This document shows, in pieces, positions 39,655-48,599 of a DNA stretch of 64,000 nucleotides. The position numbers and the translations under genes are program-made. The notes under the pieces were generated by a model. That model ran no database searches. It was not told the DNA's origin and saw only the letters and a program-made list of their open reading frames with translations. How positions within the stretch are numbered: the stretch's first letter is position 1; each line of letters opens with the position of its first letter. This stretch comes from Comamonadaceae bacterium (GTDB taxonomy: Bacteria > Pseudomonadota > Gammaproteobacteria > Burkholderiales > Burkholderiaceae_C). The stretch lies in assembly GCA_027486755.1 (NCBI GenBank), contig JAIXOM010000054.1:186001-250000 (forward strand). The letters run 5' to 3'.

Positions 39655-40473
39655 TTACCAACTGATTTCAGCGGCCAGTGGTGCGTGGTCGGACAGATGC
39701 GACCAGGGTCTGCGCGGCAGGCTCAAGGGGCGATGGCTGCGCGCGTTGGCGACATAAATCCGGTCGAGCCGCAGCAGGGGCAAATGGGCGGGGAAGGTAC
39801 GCGCCGCCTTGCCGTGGGCCTGGACAAAGACCTCCTGCAATCCAGCGCCATGCTTGAGCACATCGTGCGCCCGGCGGCGCCAGTCGTTGAAGTCTCCGGC
39901 AACGACGACACGGGCCTGGGCCGGCATGTCCTGCCGCACCAGTTCGCACAGCATCTGCATCTGCCGGCGCCGGTGGGCTTCGAGCAGGCTCAGATGCACA
40001 CAGACCGCATGAATCTGCCCTTCGGGGGCTTCCAGCACGCAGTGCAGCAGGCCGCGGCGCTCGGGTCCGGAGATCGAGACGTCGCGGTTTTCAACATGGG
40101 AAATCGGGAATTTGGACAGGACTGCATTGCCGTGGTGGCCGTCGGCATAGACCGCATTGCGCCCGTAGGCGTGTTGCGGCCAAATCCGATCCGCCAAAAA
40201 CTCATGGTGGGGATCGGCTGGGTAATCGGTGTAGCGGCTGGCATGGCGGCTGTGGCTGCCGGCCACTTCCTGCAGAAAGACCACGTCGGCGCCCACGGCC
40301 CTTACCGCTTCGCGCAACTCGTGCAGCATGAAGTGGCGATTGAGCGCGGTGAAGCCTTTATGGATGTTGACCGTCAATACCTTGATGAGCTTGGCCGCCG
40401 GTGCGGCCAAGGCCTGCGCCCGCCTATCGGCCAAGGCTGGCTCTGCTTCAGGTTTCCTATACTGCGCTGTCAC
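39655..40473 (-). CDS. endonuclease/exonuclease/phosphatase family protein
   Basis: A DNase I-like metallo-hydrolase, about 272 residues with the GTG start used. Motifs: [15 protein letters not shown] (catalytic Glu), AGDFNDW (Asp/Asn), LRLDRIYV and the terminal [11 protein letters not shown] (Asp/His). The start is uncertain: GTG at 40473 or TTG at 40434, with the conserved domain beginning about residue 28. The longer start leaves only 13 bp to the divergent NnrU gene, so the shorter one may be right. It could act on nucleic acid or a phospholipid. It is not assigned. Confidence 0.88.
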   Translation of the reverse strand: MTAQYRKPEAEPALADRRAQALAAPAAKLIKVLTVNIHKGFTALNRHFMLHELREAVRAVGADVVFLQEVAGSHSRHASRYTDYPADPHHEFLADRIWPQHAYGRNAVYADGHHGNAVLSKFPISHVENRDVSISGPERRGLLHCVLEAPEGQIHAVCVHLSLLEAHRRRQMQMLCELVRQDMPAQARVVVAGDFNDWRRRAHDVLKHGAGLQEVFVQAHGKAARTFPAHLPLLRLDRIYVANARSHRPLSLPRRPWSHLSDHAPLAAEISW

Positions 40474-40486
40474 CGGGGAAGTGCAA

Positions 40487-41068
40487 ATGTTAGAACTGCT
40501 GCTGGGTTTGTTCGTGTTTCTGGGCGTGCATTCGATGCGCATCTTCGCCGATGGCTGGCGCAGCGCCATGATCGAGCGCATGGGTGCCCTGGCTTGGAAG
40601 GGGCTTTATGCGCTGCTGTCGCTGCTGGGCTTTTGGCTGCTGATTCGCGGCTGGGCTCAGCTTCGTCTGGAGCCGCAGGTCTTGTGGACCACGCCGGTGG
40701 CCCTGCGCCATGTGGCTGCGGTTTTGATGTTGCCGTCTTTTGTGTTGTGGGTGGCTGCTTATGTGCCCGGCAATCTGATTCGGGCCCGGCTGCACCATCC
40801 CATGGTGTTGGGCACCAAGACCTGGGCCTTGGCTCATTTGCTGGCCAACAACACGGTGGCCGATCTTCTGCTCTTCGGCTCCTTCCTGGTGTGGTCGGTG
40901 GTCTTGTTTGTGGCTTCGCGCCGCCGCGACCGCCGTGAGCAGCGGCCGGCGGCGACCGGCCGCCTGGCGCCCACGGTGCTGACGGTTTTGCTGGGTCTGG
41001 GAGTTTGGGCCGCATTTGCGTTCTGGCTGCACGCAGCGCTCATCGGCGTGCGGCCCATGGGCGGCTGA
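40487..41068 (+). CDS. NnrU family membrane protein
   Basis: A 193-residue integral membrane protein with about five hydrophobic segments, starting [20 protein letters not shown]. It has NnrU-type motifs [16 protein letters not shown] and [32 protein letters not shown]. NnrU proteins are named from nitric-oxide-regulated loci but their function is undetermined. A PnuC-like or isomerase-like role has been suggested. The ATG has a GGGGAAG element upstream. Its stop codon lies inside an 18-bp palindrome shared with the convergent gene. Confidence 0.85.
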   Translation: MLELLLGLFVFLGVHSMRIFADGWRSAMIERMGALAWKGLYALLSLLGFWLLIRGWAQLRLEPQVLWTTPVALRHVAAVLMLPSFVLWVAAYVPGNLIRARLHHPMVLGTKTWALAHLLANNTVADLLLFGSFLVWSVVLFVASRRRDRREQRPAATGRLAPTVLTVLLGLGVWAAFAFWLHAALIGVRPMGG

Positions 41069-41077
41069 TCAGCCGCC
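41060..41077. repeat. 18-bp perfect palindrome spanning two convergent stop codons
   Basis: GGCGGCTGATCAGCCGCC is self-complementary over all 18 bases. TGATCA in its centre provides the stop of the NnrU gene (41066-41068) and of the convergent Spy-like gene (41069-41071). It may act as a compact bidirectional hairpin. There is no T-tract either side. Confidence 0.7.
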
Positions 41078-41620
41078 GTGGTGCCCTGGGTGCCCATGTG
41101 GCCCCATGCGGCCATGCTCGCCTTTACGCGCCATCTGCGCCATGTGCTGACGCGTCTCGTCGTCAAAGATTTTTTTCTGCTCGGGCGACAGCGCGGCATA
41201 GAAGGTCTTAGCTGCCTCGCCCCGGCGATCCATCAGCGCATTCATTTCGCTCTGGCGCTGCTGGCGCAGCGCTTTCATGCGGTCGATGCGCTCGGGCGTG
41301 TTCAGGCGCATCGCCTCGGCCCAGTCGGGGCGGGAAGTGGCCCGGGCCGGCGGCGCCATGGCGCCAGCAAAAGCCGTCCAGGTCTCTTCCTGTTCGGGCT
41401 TGAGCTGCAGTTTCGTCTTCAATTGCGTCAGGTGCTGTTCGTGGCGGGCTTTCATGCGCTCCATCATGGCGCCATGCATGGGGCGATCGCCGCCATGCGC
41501 CATCGGTGAGGCTGCGCCTTGCGGGGCTGATTGCGCCCAGGCGGCGGTGCCGCCGGCCATCAGTGCGGCGGTGAGGGTGGCCAGCAGCCAGGGGACTGAA
41601 CGGTGGGTGGGGGTGTTCAT
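41069..41620 (-). CDS. Spy/CpxP (LTXXQ) family periplasmic protein
   Basis: A 183-residue exported protein. The signal peptide is residues 1-29 (ends AAWAQS). The mature chain is alpha-helical, Met/His/Arg-rich, with LTxxQ-like motifs LKPEQEETW and LSPEQKKIF, and ends in a His/Gly-rich tail (GPHGHPGHHGG). Spy/CpxP proteins are stress-induced chaperones or signal modulators, often responsive to copper or zinc. The tail could bind metal. An AAAGGAA Shine-Dalgarno precedes the ATG. The gene starts 225 bp from, and divergent to, the copper ATPase, which supports a metal-stress link. Confidence 0.9.
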   Translation of the reverse strand: MNTPTHRSVPWLLATLTAALMAGGTAAWAQSAPQGAASPMAHGGDRPMHGAMMERMKARHEQHLTQLKTKLQLKPEQEETWTAFAGAMAPPARATSRPDWAEAMRLNTPERIDRMKALRQQRQSEMNALMDRRGEAAKTFYAALSPEQKKIFDDETRQHMAQMARKGEHGRMGPHGHPGHHGG

Positions 41621-41795
41621 GGGTGTTCCTTTCACTTTCAAGAAGGCCGCAGGGTTTGTCGGGCGGCTAGGTGCAGTGTCGCTGTCACATGTATCTGCCA
41701 GATGCAGCCGACGTGAGCTTTTGTAAACGCGAGGAAAAGACGGGCAGGCGCCCGTACTTCTGTGCCTATTGATCGGCATCAACAAACCGTGCGGT

Positions 41796-41836
41796 GACTT
41801 GATTTTTACAGCCTTTGGGCTGCGGGCCGGTATAAG
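41796..41836 (+). promoter_or_regulatory. candidate metal-responsive promoter of copA
   Basis: TTTACA (about 41805-41810) and TATAAG (41831-41836) are separated by 20 bp, a spacing typical of MerR/CueR-controlled promoters. CAGCC-TTTG-GGCTG forms a dyad within the spacer. The -10 hexamer is only 9 bp from the copA ATG, so transcription would start at or next to the start codon. No CueR gene is in the window. Confidence 0.3.
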
Positions 41837-41845
41837 CTGCAAGCC

Positions 41846-44107
41846 ATGAACGATGCCGCCCATCTGGAGCCTGAGTTTTCCTTGAAGTCTGCACCCGAGC
41901 AGGCCGGTGTGCCAGCCAGCCTGGATCTGGGCATTGAAGGCATGACCTGCGCCTCTTGTTCGCTGCGGGTGGAGCGGGCACTCCAGAAGGTGCCGGGCGT
42001 GCGCCAGGCCAGCGTCAATCTGGCCACCGAGTCAGCCCGGGTGCAGCTTGATGCCGAGCAGCCGGGTGAGCTGCCGGCCTTGCTGCGACGGGCGGTGCGC
42101 GAGGCCGGCTACGGTGTGAGAGAGAGCAAGGCCGGGGACGCAGCGCAAAAGCCAAACCCTTGGGCTGGCTTTGCGCCGGTGGCCTGGGCCTTGGCGCTGT
42201 CCCTGCCCCTGGCCCTGCCCATGGTCTCGGCTCTGTGGGGGGAGCACCGGATGTGGCCGGCCTGGCTGCAGTTTGCACTGGCCACCCCGGTGCAATTCAT
42301 TTTGGGCGCCCATTTTTACCGTGCCGCCTGGCACGCGCTGCGCGCGCTTACCGGCAATATGGATGTGTTGGTCGCGGTGGGCACTTCGGCGGCCTGGGGC
42401 TTGTCCATGTGGCTCTGGCTGAGCGCTGAGCCCGGTGCGATGCCGGAGCTGTACTTTGAGGCCTCGGCGGTGGTCATCAGCCTGGTGATGCTGGGCAAAT
42501 GGCTGGAACTGCGGGTCAAGCGCCAGACCACCTCGGCGATCGCCGATTTGCATGCGCTGCGGCCAGCGCTGGCCCATGTGCAGATGCGCTCGGGGGAGAC
42601 GGTCGATCTGCCGGTGGCCGAGATCCTGCGGGGCGATACGGTGCTCATCCTGCCTGGCGAGCGGGTGCCCGTCGATGGCCAGATCGTGCAGGGCCGCAGC
42701 CAGCTCGATGAGTCCATGCTGACCGGTGAGCCCTTGCCGGTGAGCAAGGACGAGGGGGCGCAGCTGACCGGCGGCAGCATCAACGGCGAAGCTCGCTTGC
42801 TGATGCGGGTCACGGCAGTGGGCGCGCAGACGGTGCTGGCCCGCATCATTGCCCTGGTGGAAGACGCGCAGGCGGCCAAGGCGCCGATACAGCGCCTGGT
42901 CGACAAGGTGGCGGCGGTGTTTGTGCCGGCCGTCATGGCGCTGGCGCTGCTGACGTTGGCGGCTTACCTGCTCAGTGGTGCTTCGCTGGAACTGGCGGTG
43001 GTGCGTGCGGTGGCGGTGCTGGTCATTGCCTGCCCTTGCGCACTGGGGCTGGCCACGCCCACCGCCATCATGGCGGGGACGGGCGTGGCCGCCAAGCACG
43101 GCATTTTGATCAAGGATGCGCAGGCGCTGGAGCTCGCCCACCAGGTGCGGGTGGTGGCTTTTGACAAGACCGGCACTTTGACGGTGGGGCAGCCGCGTCT
43201 GATTTCTTTTGAGGTGGTCGAAAGTCAGGACCGGGCGACTTTGCTGGCGGCGGCGGCCAGCCTGCAAAGCGGCAGCGAGCATCCGCTGGCGCGCGCGGTG
43301 CTGGCGCAAGCGCGCGCCGAGGGCTTGACCTGGACCGCGCCCGAGTCCTTGGTGGCGGTCGCCGGGCGCGGAGTAGAGGGCAGCACCGGCGGTCGGCGTT
43401 ACCGCATCGCCAGCGGGCGTTGGCTGGCCGAGTTGGCCGTGCCCCTGGGCCCGCTGGCCGAGGCGGCCGAGCGCCTGCAGCAGGCGCAGGGCGCAACCTT
43501 GTCGGCCTTGCTGCATGAGGATGGGTCGCAGTGGCAGGTGTTGGCCCTGCTGGCCTTCGCTGACCAGCCCAAGCCGGGAGCGCAGCAAGCTTTGGCGGCG
43601 CTGCGCGCGCGCGGCTTGCGGGTGGTGATGATCTCCGGCGACAACCGGGCGGCGGCGCTGGCTATGGGCGCGCGCCTGGGTCTGGCCGACGAGGAGGTGC
43701 TGGCCGATGTGTTGCCGGCCGACAAGGCGGCGGCGGTGCGTAGCTTGAGGCAATATGGCCCGGTCGCCATGGTGGGCGATGGCGTCAATGATGCGCCCGC
43801 ACTGGCTGCGGCCGATGTGGGCATGGCCATGGGCACCGGCACGGATGTGGCCATGAATGCGGCGGGCATCACCCTGATGCGCGGCGATTTGTCTCTGGTG
43901 GCCGCTGCGCTGGATATTTCGCACCGCACCGTGGTCAAGATCCGGCAGAACCTGTTCTGGGCCTTCGCCTACAACGTGGCTGGAATTCCGTTGGCGGCGC
44001 TGGGCTATCTCAGTCCCATGCTGGCTGGCGCGGCCATGGCGCTGTCGAGTATCAGCGTCATGGGCAACGCGATTTGGCTGCAGCGTTGGCGCGCGGGTCG
44101 GGCTTGA
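41846..44107 (+). CDS. copA: copper-exporting P1B-type ATPase
   Basis: A 753-residue heavy-metal pump. It has one N-terminal metal-binding domain (GMTCASC, residues about 32-38), eight predicted membrane helices, the transport motif ACPCALG near residue 395 (CPC, Cu+ type), phosphorylation site DKTGTLT near residue 440, actuator TGEPLP near residue 293, and [10 protein letters not shown] near residue 645. A single HMA domain and CPC point to Cu+ efflux to the periplasm. It is divergent from the Spy-like gene. No other copper genes are adjacent. Confidence 0.95.
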   Translation: MNDAAHLEPEFSLKSAPEQAGVPASLDLGIEGMTCASCSLRVERALQKVPGVRQASVNLATESARVQLDAEQPGELPALLRRAVREAGYGVRESKAGDAAQKPNPWAGFAPVAWALALSLPLALPMVSALWGEHRMWPAWLQFALATPVQFILGAHFYRAAWHALRALTGNMDVLVAVGTSAAWGLSMWLWLSAEPGAMPELYFEASAVVISLVMLGKWLELRVKRQTTSAIADLHALRPALAHVQMRSGETVDLPVAEILRGDTVLILPGERVPVDGQIVQGRSQLDESMLTGEPLPVSKDEGAQLTGGSINGEARLLMRVTAVGAQTVLARIIALVEDAQAAKAPIQRLVDKVAAVFVPAVMALALLTLAAYLLSGASLELAVVRAVAVLVIACPCALGLATPTAIMAGTGVAAKHGILIKDAQALELAHQVRVVAFDKTGTLTVGQPRLISFEVVESQDRATLLAAAASLQSGSEHPLARAVLAQARAEGLTWTAPESLVAVAGRGVEGSTGGRRYRIASGRWLAELAVPLGPLAEAAERLQQAQGATLSALLHEDGSQWQVLALLAFADQPKPGAQQALAALRARGLRVVMISGDNRAAALAMGARLGLADEEVLADVLPADKAAAVRSLRQYGPVAMVGDGVNDAPALAAADVGMAMGTGTDVAMNAAGITLMRGDLSLVAAALDISHRTVVKIRQNLFWAFAYNVAGIPLAALGYLSPMLAGAAMALSSISVMGNAIWLQRWRAGRA

Positions 44108-44676
44108 GGCCGCGCCACCATCAGGCGGCGCAGTCCTTGGGCCGCACGGTGCGGGCCCGATGGGCGCAGTCCTACAGTGCGGCGGCGCTCCCGCCGGGGT
44201 GACCTGATGGGCGCGCCCCTTAGCATCCTGGCTTCGATGGGCACGGGTGCTACCCCACAGAGGAGCGCAGGACGGTATCGGCGCTATGCCGCTTCCGGTC
44301 ATGGCCGTGTTCGGTTCTTGATGCAGGGAGACAAATCATGACGGTGATACAAGCGGCTGCGCAGACGCGGCCGGGGGGTGGCTCTTGCTCCGAGGTGCAG
44401 GAGCGCCCAGGGGTGGTCTTCGGCCGTCCGCGCACGGGTCCCGCTTGGGCTGAGGGGGGTTCGCGCAGCTTGCGGGCCCGCTCTGGTGTGGCCGAGTTGC
44501 TGCTGCTGCACCGGTTGCGTGCGGGCGCGCCGGCCGGCATGCCTGAGCAGGCTGCGCGGGTGATCGGTCGGACCGCCCAGGCCTGGCTGGTCGGGGGCTC
44601 TGCCGGAAAACCCTAATAAGCCTAAGCGTCCGAACAGGTGATGATTCGGGTTCCTACAAGAAATGGAGCGTAGACC
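44108..44676. other. copA-iorA intergenic region, one doubtful small ORF
   Basis: This 569-bp stretch has no recognisable gene. It contains a near-perfect hairpin after copA (arms GGGCCGCA at 44139-44146 and TGC-GGGCCC at 44150-44158, one bulge) without a T-tract. It also holds one short frame with a ribosome site at 44338-44616. A promoter for the operon beginning at 44677 should lie in its last part, but I could not fix one. Confidence 0.5.
44338..44616 (+). CDS. hypothetical small protein (doubtful)
   Basis: A 92-codon frame preceded by CAGGGAGA 6-8 nt before the ATG. The composition is Gly/Arg/Ala-rich (RPGGGSCSEVQERPG, RARSGVAELLLLHRL), with no signal peptide, no membrane segment and no family I recognise. 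It ends 60 bp before the molybdenum hydroxylase operon. In this GC-rich DNA such a frame can arise by chance, so it is listed only because of the ribosome site and position. Confidence 0.3.
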   Translation: MTVIQAAAQTRPGGGSCSEVQERPGVVFGRPRTGPAWAEGGSRSLRARSGVAELLLLHRLRAGAPAGMPEQAARVIGRTAQAWLVGGSAGKP

Positions 44677-45135
44677 ATGAAACTCGAAGTCAATGGAAAG
44701 GTGCGCGAGCTCGATGTTGAGCCCGACATGCCCCTGCTGTGGGCCTTGCGCGATGAGCTGGATGAAAAAGGTCCCAAATTCGGCTGTGGCATTGCCCAGT
44801 GCGGCTCCTGTACCGTTTTGCTCAATGGCGAGCCGGTGCGTTCGTGCTCCTACCCGGTTTCGGCCGCCAGCGGCCAGAAGGTGATCACCATAGAGGGGCT
44901 GGCCAACAAGAACAAGCTGCATCCGGTGCAGCAGGCTTGGATTGACCATCAGGTGCCCCAGTGTGGCTACTGCCAGGGCGGGCAGATCCTCGCTGCGGTG
45001 GCTTTGCTCAAGAAAAAGCCCAAGCCCAGCGATCAGGACATCGACGCGGCCATGACCAACATCTGTCGTTGCGGCAGCTATGCCCGCATTCGCAAAGCCA
45101 TCCACGCCGTCGCAGGCAAAGGGGTGCGCGCATGA
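44677..45135 (+). CDS. [2Fe-2S] subunit of a molybdenum hydroxylase, IorA-like
   Basis: A 152-residue iron-sulfur subunit of xanthine-oxidase-family enzymes. The plant-type cluster is bound by [11 protein letters not shown] and a further Cys near residue 58. The second cluster is bound by QCGYCQGGQ near residue 99 and NICRCGSY near residue 132. The size and single-subunit layout match isoquinoline 1-oxidoreductase alpha, nicotinate dehydrogenase small and aldehyde dehydrogenase small subunits. Electrons from the Mo subunit leave through it, in this class usually to a c-type cytochrome. Its stop overlaps the large-subunit start by 4 nt. It has no own signal peptide and would be co-exported with the Tat-tagged partner. 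Confidence 0.93.
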   Translation: MKLEVNGKVRELDVEPDMPLLWALRDELDEKGPKFGCGIAQCGSCTVLLNGEPVRSCSYPVSAASGQKVITIEGLANKNKLHPVQQAWIDHQVPQCGYCQGGQILAAVALLKKKPKPSDQDIDAAMTNICRCGSYARIRKAIHAVAGKGVRA

Positions 45136-47297
45136 ACACCGAAAAGCAAGCTGTGCAGCGCCCGGACCGGCGCTTTTTCCTCAAGTCTTCGGCCACCGCC
45201 GCCGCTGGCCTGAGCCTGGGTTTTTACCTTCCTGGCCGCAGCGACGCGTCCGGCGCGCCCAAGCTGAACGCGTGGGTCGAGGTGCGGCCCGACGAGACGG
45301 TGGTGATCCGTTACGCCCGCACCGAAATGGGCCAGGGCAGCCGGACCTCGGCACCGATGCTGGTGGCTGAGGAGCTCGATGCCGATTGGAGTCGGGTGCG
45401 TATTGAATATGTTCCGGCCCATGAGAACTTGGCCTCCAAGCGCGCCTATGGCGACATGGCCACCGTGGGCAGCCGCACCATCCGCCAGTCACAGGAATAC
45501 CTGCGCAAGGCCGGCGCCACCGCCCGGCACATGCTGGTGGCAACGGCGGCCCAACAATGGGGTGTGCCGGCCAGCGAGTGCACCACGACCAAGGGCCGGG
45601 TGACCCACGCGGCCAGCAAGCGCTCCGTCACTTACGGCAAGCTGGCCCTGGCCGCTGCCAAGATGGAGCCGCCCAAGGAGGTCCAGCTCAAGGACCCCAA
45701 GAACTGGACCATCGTCGGCAAGCCGATTCCACGGGTCGACATTCCCGACATCGTCACCGGCCGCATCCGTTATGGCATTGATGCACAGGTGCCCGGCATG
45801 TTGCACGCCGCTGTGGCGGCCTGCCCGGTCTTTAATGGCAAGGTGCGCACCATGGACGCGTCCAAGGTGCAAAACCGCCGCGGCGTTGTCAAGGTGCTCA
45901 ATCTCGGTGAGTTCGTGGCGGTGGTGGCCGACAACTACTGGCGCGCCAAAGAGGCGCTGCGTGAGGTGGCGGTGGACTGGGACGTGGGCCCGCATGGTCA
46001 ACTCAGCACGGCCAGCATCATGGAGCACTTCAAGGGTGGCTTCGATCAGCCCGAGCTGGCGGTGGCCCGCAGCGACGGCAATACGGTTGAGGCCTTGGGC
46101 AAGGCGGGCAAGGTCGTCGAGGCGGAGTACTACACGCCCTATCTGGCTCACGCCACCATGGAGCCCATGGTCTGCACCGCCTGGCTGCAGGCCGATAAGC
46201 TCGAGATCTGGACCTCCACCCAAAACCCCGAGGCCACCTTGGCCACGGCAGCCCGCACGGCCGGCATTGATCAGTCCAAGGTGTTGGTGCACCCGATGCA
46301 GCTCGGCGGCGGCTTGGGTCGCAAGAGCCCGCAGGACTTCACCCGCCAGGCGGTGATGATCGCCAAGGAGATGCCGGGCAAGGCGGTCAAGATGGTCTGG
46401 AGCCGCGAAGAGGACATGCAGCATGACCTGTACCGTCCAGCCAGCTTGGTGCGCTTTAAGGGCGCGCTCAATGCGCAGGGCACCGTGGATGCGCTGCACA
46501 TTCGGGTATCGGCGCCCTCTATTTTGGCCACCTTGTTGCGCCTGCCCTTGCCCAGGGGCGTCGACGGCCAGGCGGTGGCCAGCTTCAATGACCATCCCTA
46601 CGACATCCCCAACAGCTTGGTGGACTATGCACAGCGCAACACCAATGTGCCGGTGGGTTTCTGGCGTACCGTCGGCCACTCGCAAAATCCTTATATGCGC
46701 GAGTGCTTCATCGACGAGATGGCCGCAGCGGCAGGCAAAGACCCGCTCGCTTTCCGGCTAAGCATGCTGGGGGGCAAGCATCCTCGTGACCGGTCCATCC
46801 TCGAAGCTGTGGCCAAGGCCGCAGATTGGGGCAAGCCGCTGCCCGCCGGGGTGTTTCGCGGCATTGCCGAAACCGAGGGCTATGGCAGCTACACCGCCTG
46901 CGTTTGCGAGGTGTCGGTCAATGCGCGCAGCGAGGTCAAGATCCACCGCGTGGTGATGGGTATCGATTGCGGCTATGCGGTCAACCCGGACAACATCGAG
47001 GCGCAGATTGAGGGCAGCGTGGTTCACGGTTTGAGCGCGATCTTCTGGGGCGAGATGACGGTCAAGGAGGGCCGCATCGAGCAGTCCAACTTCCACGACT
47101 ACCGGATGATGAAGCTCAACGAGATGCCCAAGGTGCAGTCGGTCATTGCCTGTACAGGTGGCTTCTGGGGCGGTGTGGGCGAGCCCGCGCAGGCGCCGCT
47201 GGCCCCTGCCCTGGTCAACGCGATTTCGGCCGCCACCGGTAAGCGCTTTCGCTCTCTGCCCCTGAAAAACCACGGGCTGAGTCTGGCCAGGGCATGA
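45132..47297 (+). CDS. Tat-exported molybdopterin subunit of a molybdenum hydroxylase, IorB-like
   Basis: A 721-residue xanthine-oxidase-family large subunit. A Tat signal is seen: RRFFLKSS with R13-R14, then a hydrophobic stretch. The Mo-pterin binding region includes [12 protein letters not shown] near residue 68, [13 protein letters not shown] near residue 395, and the catalytic Glu in [13 protein letters not shown] (about E684). IorB-type enzymes hydroxylate N-heterocycles or oxidise aldehydes in the periplasm and pass electrons to cytochrome c. The next gene is soxX, overlapping by 4 nt, so the natural acceptor may be SoxXA. The substrate is unknown. No MobA/CoxF-type maturation gene is adjacent. 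Confidence 0.93.
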   Translation: MNTEKQAVQRPDRRFFLKSSATAAAGLSLGFYLPGRSDASGAPKLNAWVEVRPDETVVIRYARTEMGQGSRTSAPMLVAEELDADWSRVRIEYVPAHENLASKRAYGDMATVGSRTIRQSQEYLRKAGATARHMLVATAAQQWGVPASECTTTKGRVTHAASKRSVTYGKLALAAAKMEPPKEVQLKDPKNWTIVGKPIPRVDIPDIVTGRIRYGIDAQVPGMLHAAVAACPVFNGKVRTMDASKVQNRRGVVKVLNLGEFVAVVADNYWRAKEALREVAVDWDVGPHGQLSTASIMEHFKGGFDQPELAVARSDGNTVEALGKAGKVVEAEYYTPYLAHATMEPMVCTAWLQADKLEIWTSTQNPEATLATAARTAGIDQSKVLVHPMQLGGGLGRKSPQDFTRQAVMIAKEMPGKAVKMVWSREEDMQHDLYRPASLVRFKGALNAQGTVDALHIRVSAPSILATLLRLPLPRGVDGQAVASFNDHPYDIPNSLVDYAQRNTNVPVGFWRTVGHSQNPYMRECFIDEMAAAAGKDPLAFRLSMLGGKHPRDRSILEAVAKAADWGKPLPAGVFRGIAETEGYGSYTACVCEVSVNARSEVKIHRVVMGIDCGYAVNPDNIEAQIEGSVVHGLSAIFWGEMTVKEGRIEQSNFHDYRMMKLNEMPKVQSVIACTGGFWGGVGEPAQAPLAPALVNAISAATGKRFRSLPLKNHGLSLARA

Positions 47298-47704
47298 GCC
47301 GCTGGGCCGCGCCCCTCGGGGCGTTGGCCTGCGCCCTGCTGGGCACGGCGGCCGCGCAGTCCCTGCCGCCGGCCTCGGCTGCTGGCATTGGCAGTGTGGA
47401 GCGCGGCCGGCAGCTGCTGGCCAACCGCAGCGAGTCGGGCTGCGTGCTCTGCCATGTGGTGCCAGGCCTGCCAGCCGGCGGTGAGCTCGGCCCGTCCTTG
47501 GTCGGCATTGGTCAGCGCAGCACCGCCGAGCAACTGCGCCGGCGCATTGCCGATGCCCGCCTGTTTAACCCCGCCACCATCATGCCGGTGTATTTCAGTA
47601 CCGAGGGCCTGCAAGGGGTGGCCTCGGCCTACAAGGGGCAGACGGTGCTTAGTGCGCAAGGCCTGGACGATATCGTGGCTTATCTCCTGAGCGTGGCGCG
47701 TTGA
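47294..47704 (+). CDS. soxX: c-type cytochrome, SoxX-like
   Basis: A 136-residue exported monoheme cytochrome. The signal peptide is residues 1-21 (ends TAAAQS). Heme site C50-VLC53-H54 is in a SoxX-like context (GRQLLANRSESGCVLCHVVPGLP), with likely distal ligand M97 in NPATIMPVYFS. The sequence GPSLVGIGQRSTAEQLRRRI and GLDDIVAYLLSV is characteristic of SoxX. SoxX forms the SoxXA complex that oxidatively conjugates thiosulfate to SoxYZ. Here it directly follows the Mo enzyme (4-nt overlap) and could also take its electrons. Its stop overlaps the SoxY start by 1 nt. Confidence 0.87.
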   Translation: MSRWAAPLGALACALLGTAAAQSLPPASAAGIGSVERGRQLLANRSESGCVLCHVVPGLPAGGELGPSLVGIGQRSTAEQLRRRIADARLFNPATIMPVYFSTEGLQGVASAYKGQTVLSAQGLDDIVAYLLSVAR

Positions 47705-48246
47705 TGGCGGCTGCGCTAATCTCTGGATCTATGTCTGAAACTCTTACCAGCGTTTGGTCTGCACAGCCGGCTGCGGCTGCGTCCGTATTGCCGCGGCGGC
47801 TGGTCTGTGGCGCCTTGCTGGCCGGTGCAGCGGGCTTGGCCGGCACTGCGCGTGCGCAAAAGATGTTTTCGGGCACCTTGCTCAGCTTGTCTGAGATGAT
47901 GGACCCGATTGTGCGGGGCCGCAGCCTGCGCGAGGGCGCGATCACGATGGAGATGCCGGTGCTGGCCGACAACGGCTTGTTGGTGCCGCTCAGGGTGATC
48001 GTCGACAGCCCGATGAGCGAGCAAGACCATGTGACGCATTTGTATTTGCTGTCGCAGCGCAATCCGGTGACCCGTATGGCGGTGTTTCACTTGGGGCCCT
48101 GGTCGGGGCGGGCCGAGGTCAGTACCCGGCTGCGCCTGGCGGGCTCACAAAAAGTGGTGGCACTGGCGCGCTTGTCCGACGGCAGTTTTCGCTGGCGCCA
48201 GGTTGATGCCATCGTCACCGAGTCGGCCTGTGTGGACGGGAGCTGA
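47704..48246 (+). CDS. soxY: SoxY-like sulfur carrier protein with atypical C-terminus
   Basis: A 180-residue exported protein. A Tat-like signal (VLPRRLVCGALLAGAAG, residues 28-44) ends near TARAQ. The mature body matches SoxY (GAITMEMPVLADNGLLVPLRVIVDSPM). Classical SoxY ends in a flexible GGCGG arm whose Cys carries the sulfur substrate. Here the end reads VTESACVDGS, so a Cys (C176) sits in the expected place after VT but all flanking glycines are gone and the tail is two residues longer. The start is uncertain: ATG at 47704 overlaps the soxX stop, with another ATG at 47731. It partners SoxZ encoded 3 bp downstream. Confidence 0.87.
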   Translation: MAAALISGSMSETLTSVWSAQPAAAASVLPRRLVCGALLAGAAGLAGTARAQKMFSGTLLSLSEMMDPIVRGRSLREGAITMEMPVLADNGLLVPLRVIVDSPMSEQDHVTHLYLLSQRNPVTRMAVFHLGPWSGRAEVSTRLRLAGSQKVVALARLSDGSFRWRQVDAIVTESACVDGS

Positions 48247-48249
48247 AGC

Positions 48250-48594
48250 ATGAGCCAAGCACGTTTGCAGTTGCCAGCGCAGGTGGCCCATGGCCAGGTG
48301 GTTCGGGCCCGTTTGCTGATTGAGCATCCGATGGACACGGGCTACTTGCAGGACCTCGCTGGCAAGCCGGTGCCTCGCAATGTGATTGCCGACCTGACTT
48401 GCGAGTACGGCGGCCGTCAGGTGTTTAGGGTCGAGCCCTCGTCGGGTATTTCTGGCAATCCCTTTTTCGAGTTTTTCTTCCGCGCTGGGGAGACCGGCGA
48501 GCTGCGGGTCAGCTGGGTTGACGAGCGCGGCGCCAAGGGCGAGTTGCGGCAGTTGCTGCGGGTACAGCCGCCATCTTCGCGCCCGCCGGCCTGA
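48250..48594 (+). CDS. soxZ: SoxZ-like sulfur carrier partner
   Basis: A 114-residue Ig-like protein without a signal peptide, exported as a complex with the Tat-tagged SoxY in classical systems. The SoxZ body is clear: VVRARLLIEHPMDTGYLQDLAGKPVPRNVI, then SGISGNPFFEFFFRAGETGELRVSWVDERG. The C-terminus is a short Pro/Ser tail. It lies between soxY (3 bp) and soxA (5 bp). Confidence 0.9.
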   Translation: MSQARLQLPAQVAHGQVVRARLLIEHPMDTGYLQDLAGKPVPRNVIADLTCEYGGRQVFRVEPSSGISGNPFFEFFFRAGETGELRVSWVDERGAKGELRQLLRVQPPSSRPPA

Positions 48595-48599
48595 AGGCG

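Noticed and set aside
42032-44302. A 756-codon open frame antisense to copA
   Set aside because: Its Arg/His/Gln/Gly-rich translation has no domain and mirrors the copA codons. Long antisense frames are expected in GC-rich coding DNA.
44677-47297. Reading the Mo enzyme as cytosolic xanthine dehydrogenase of purine metabolism
   Set aside because: The large subunit has a Tat signal, there is no FAD subunit, and the neighbours are sox genes rather than purine genes.
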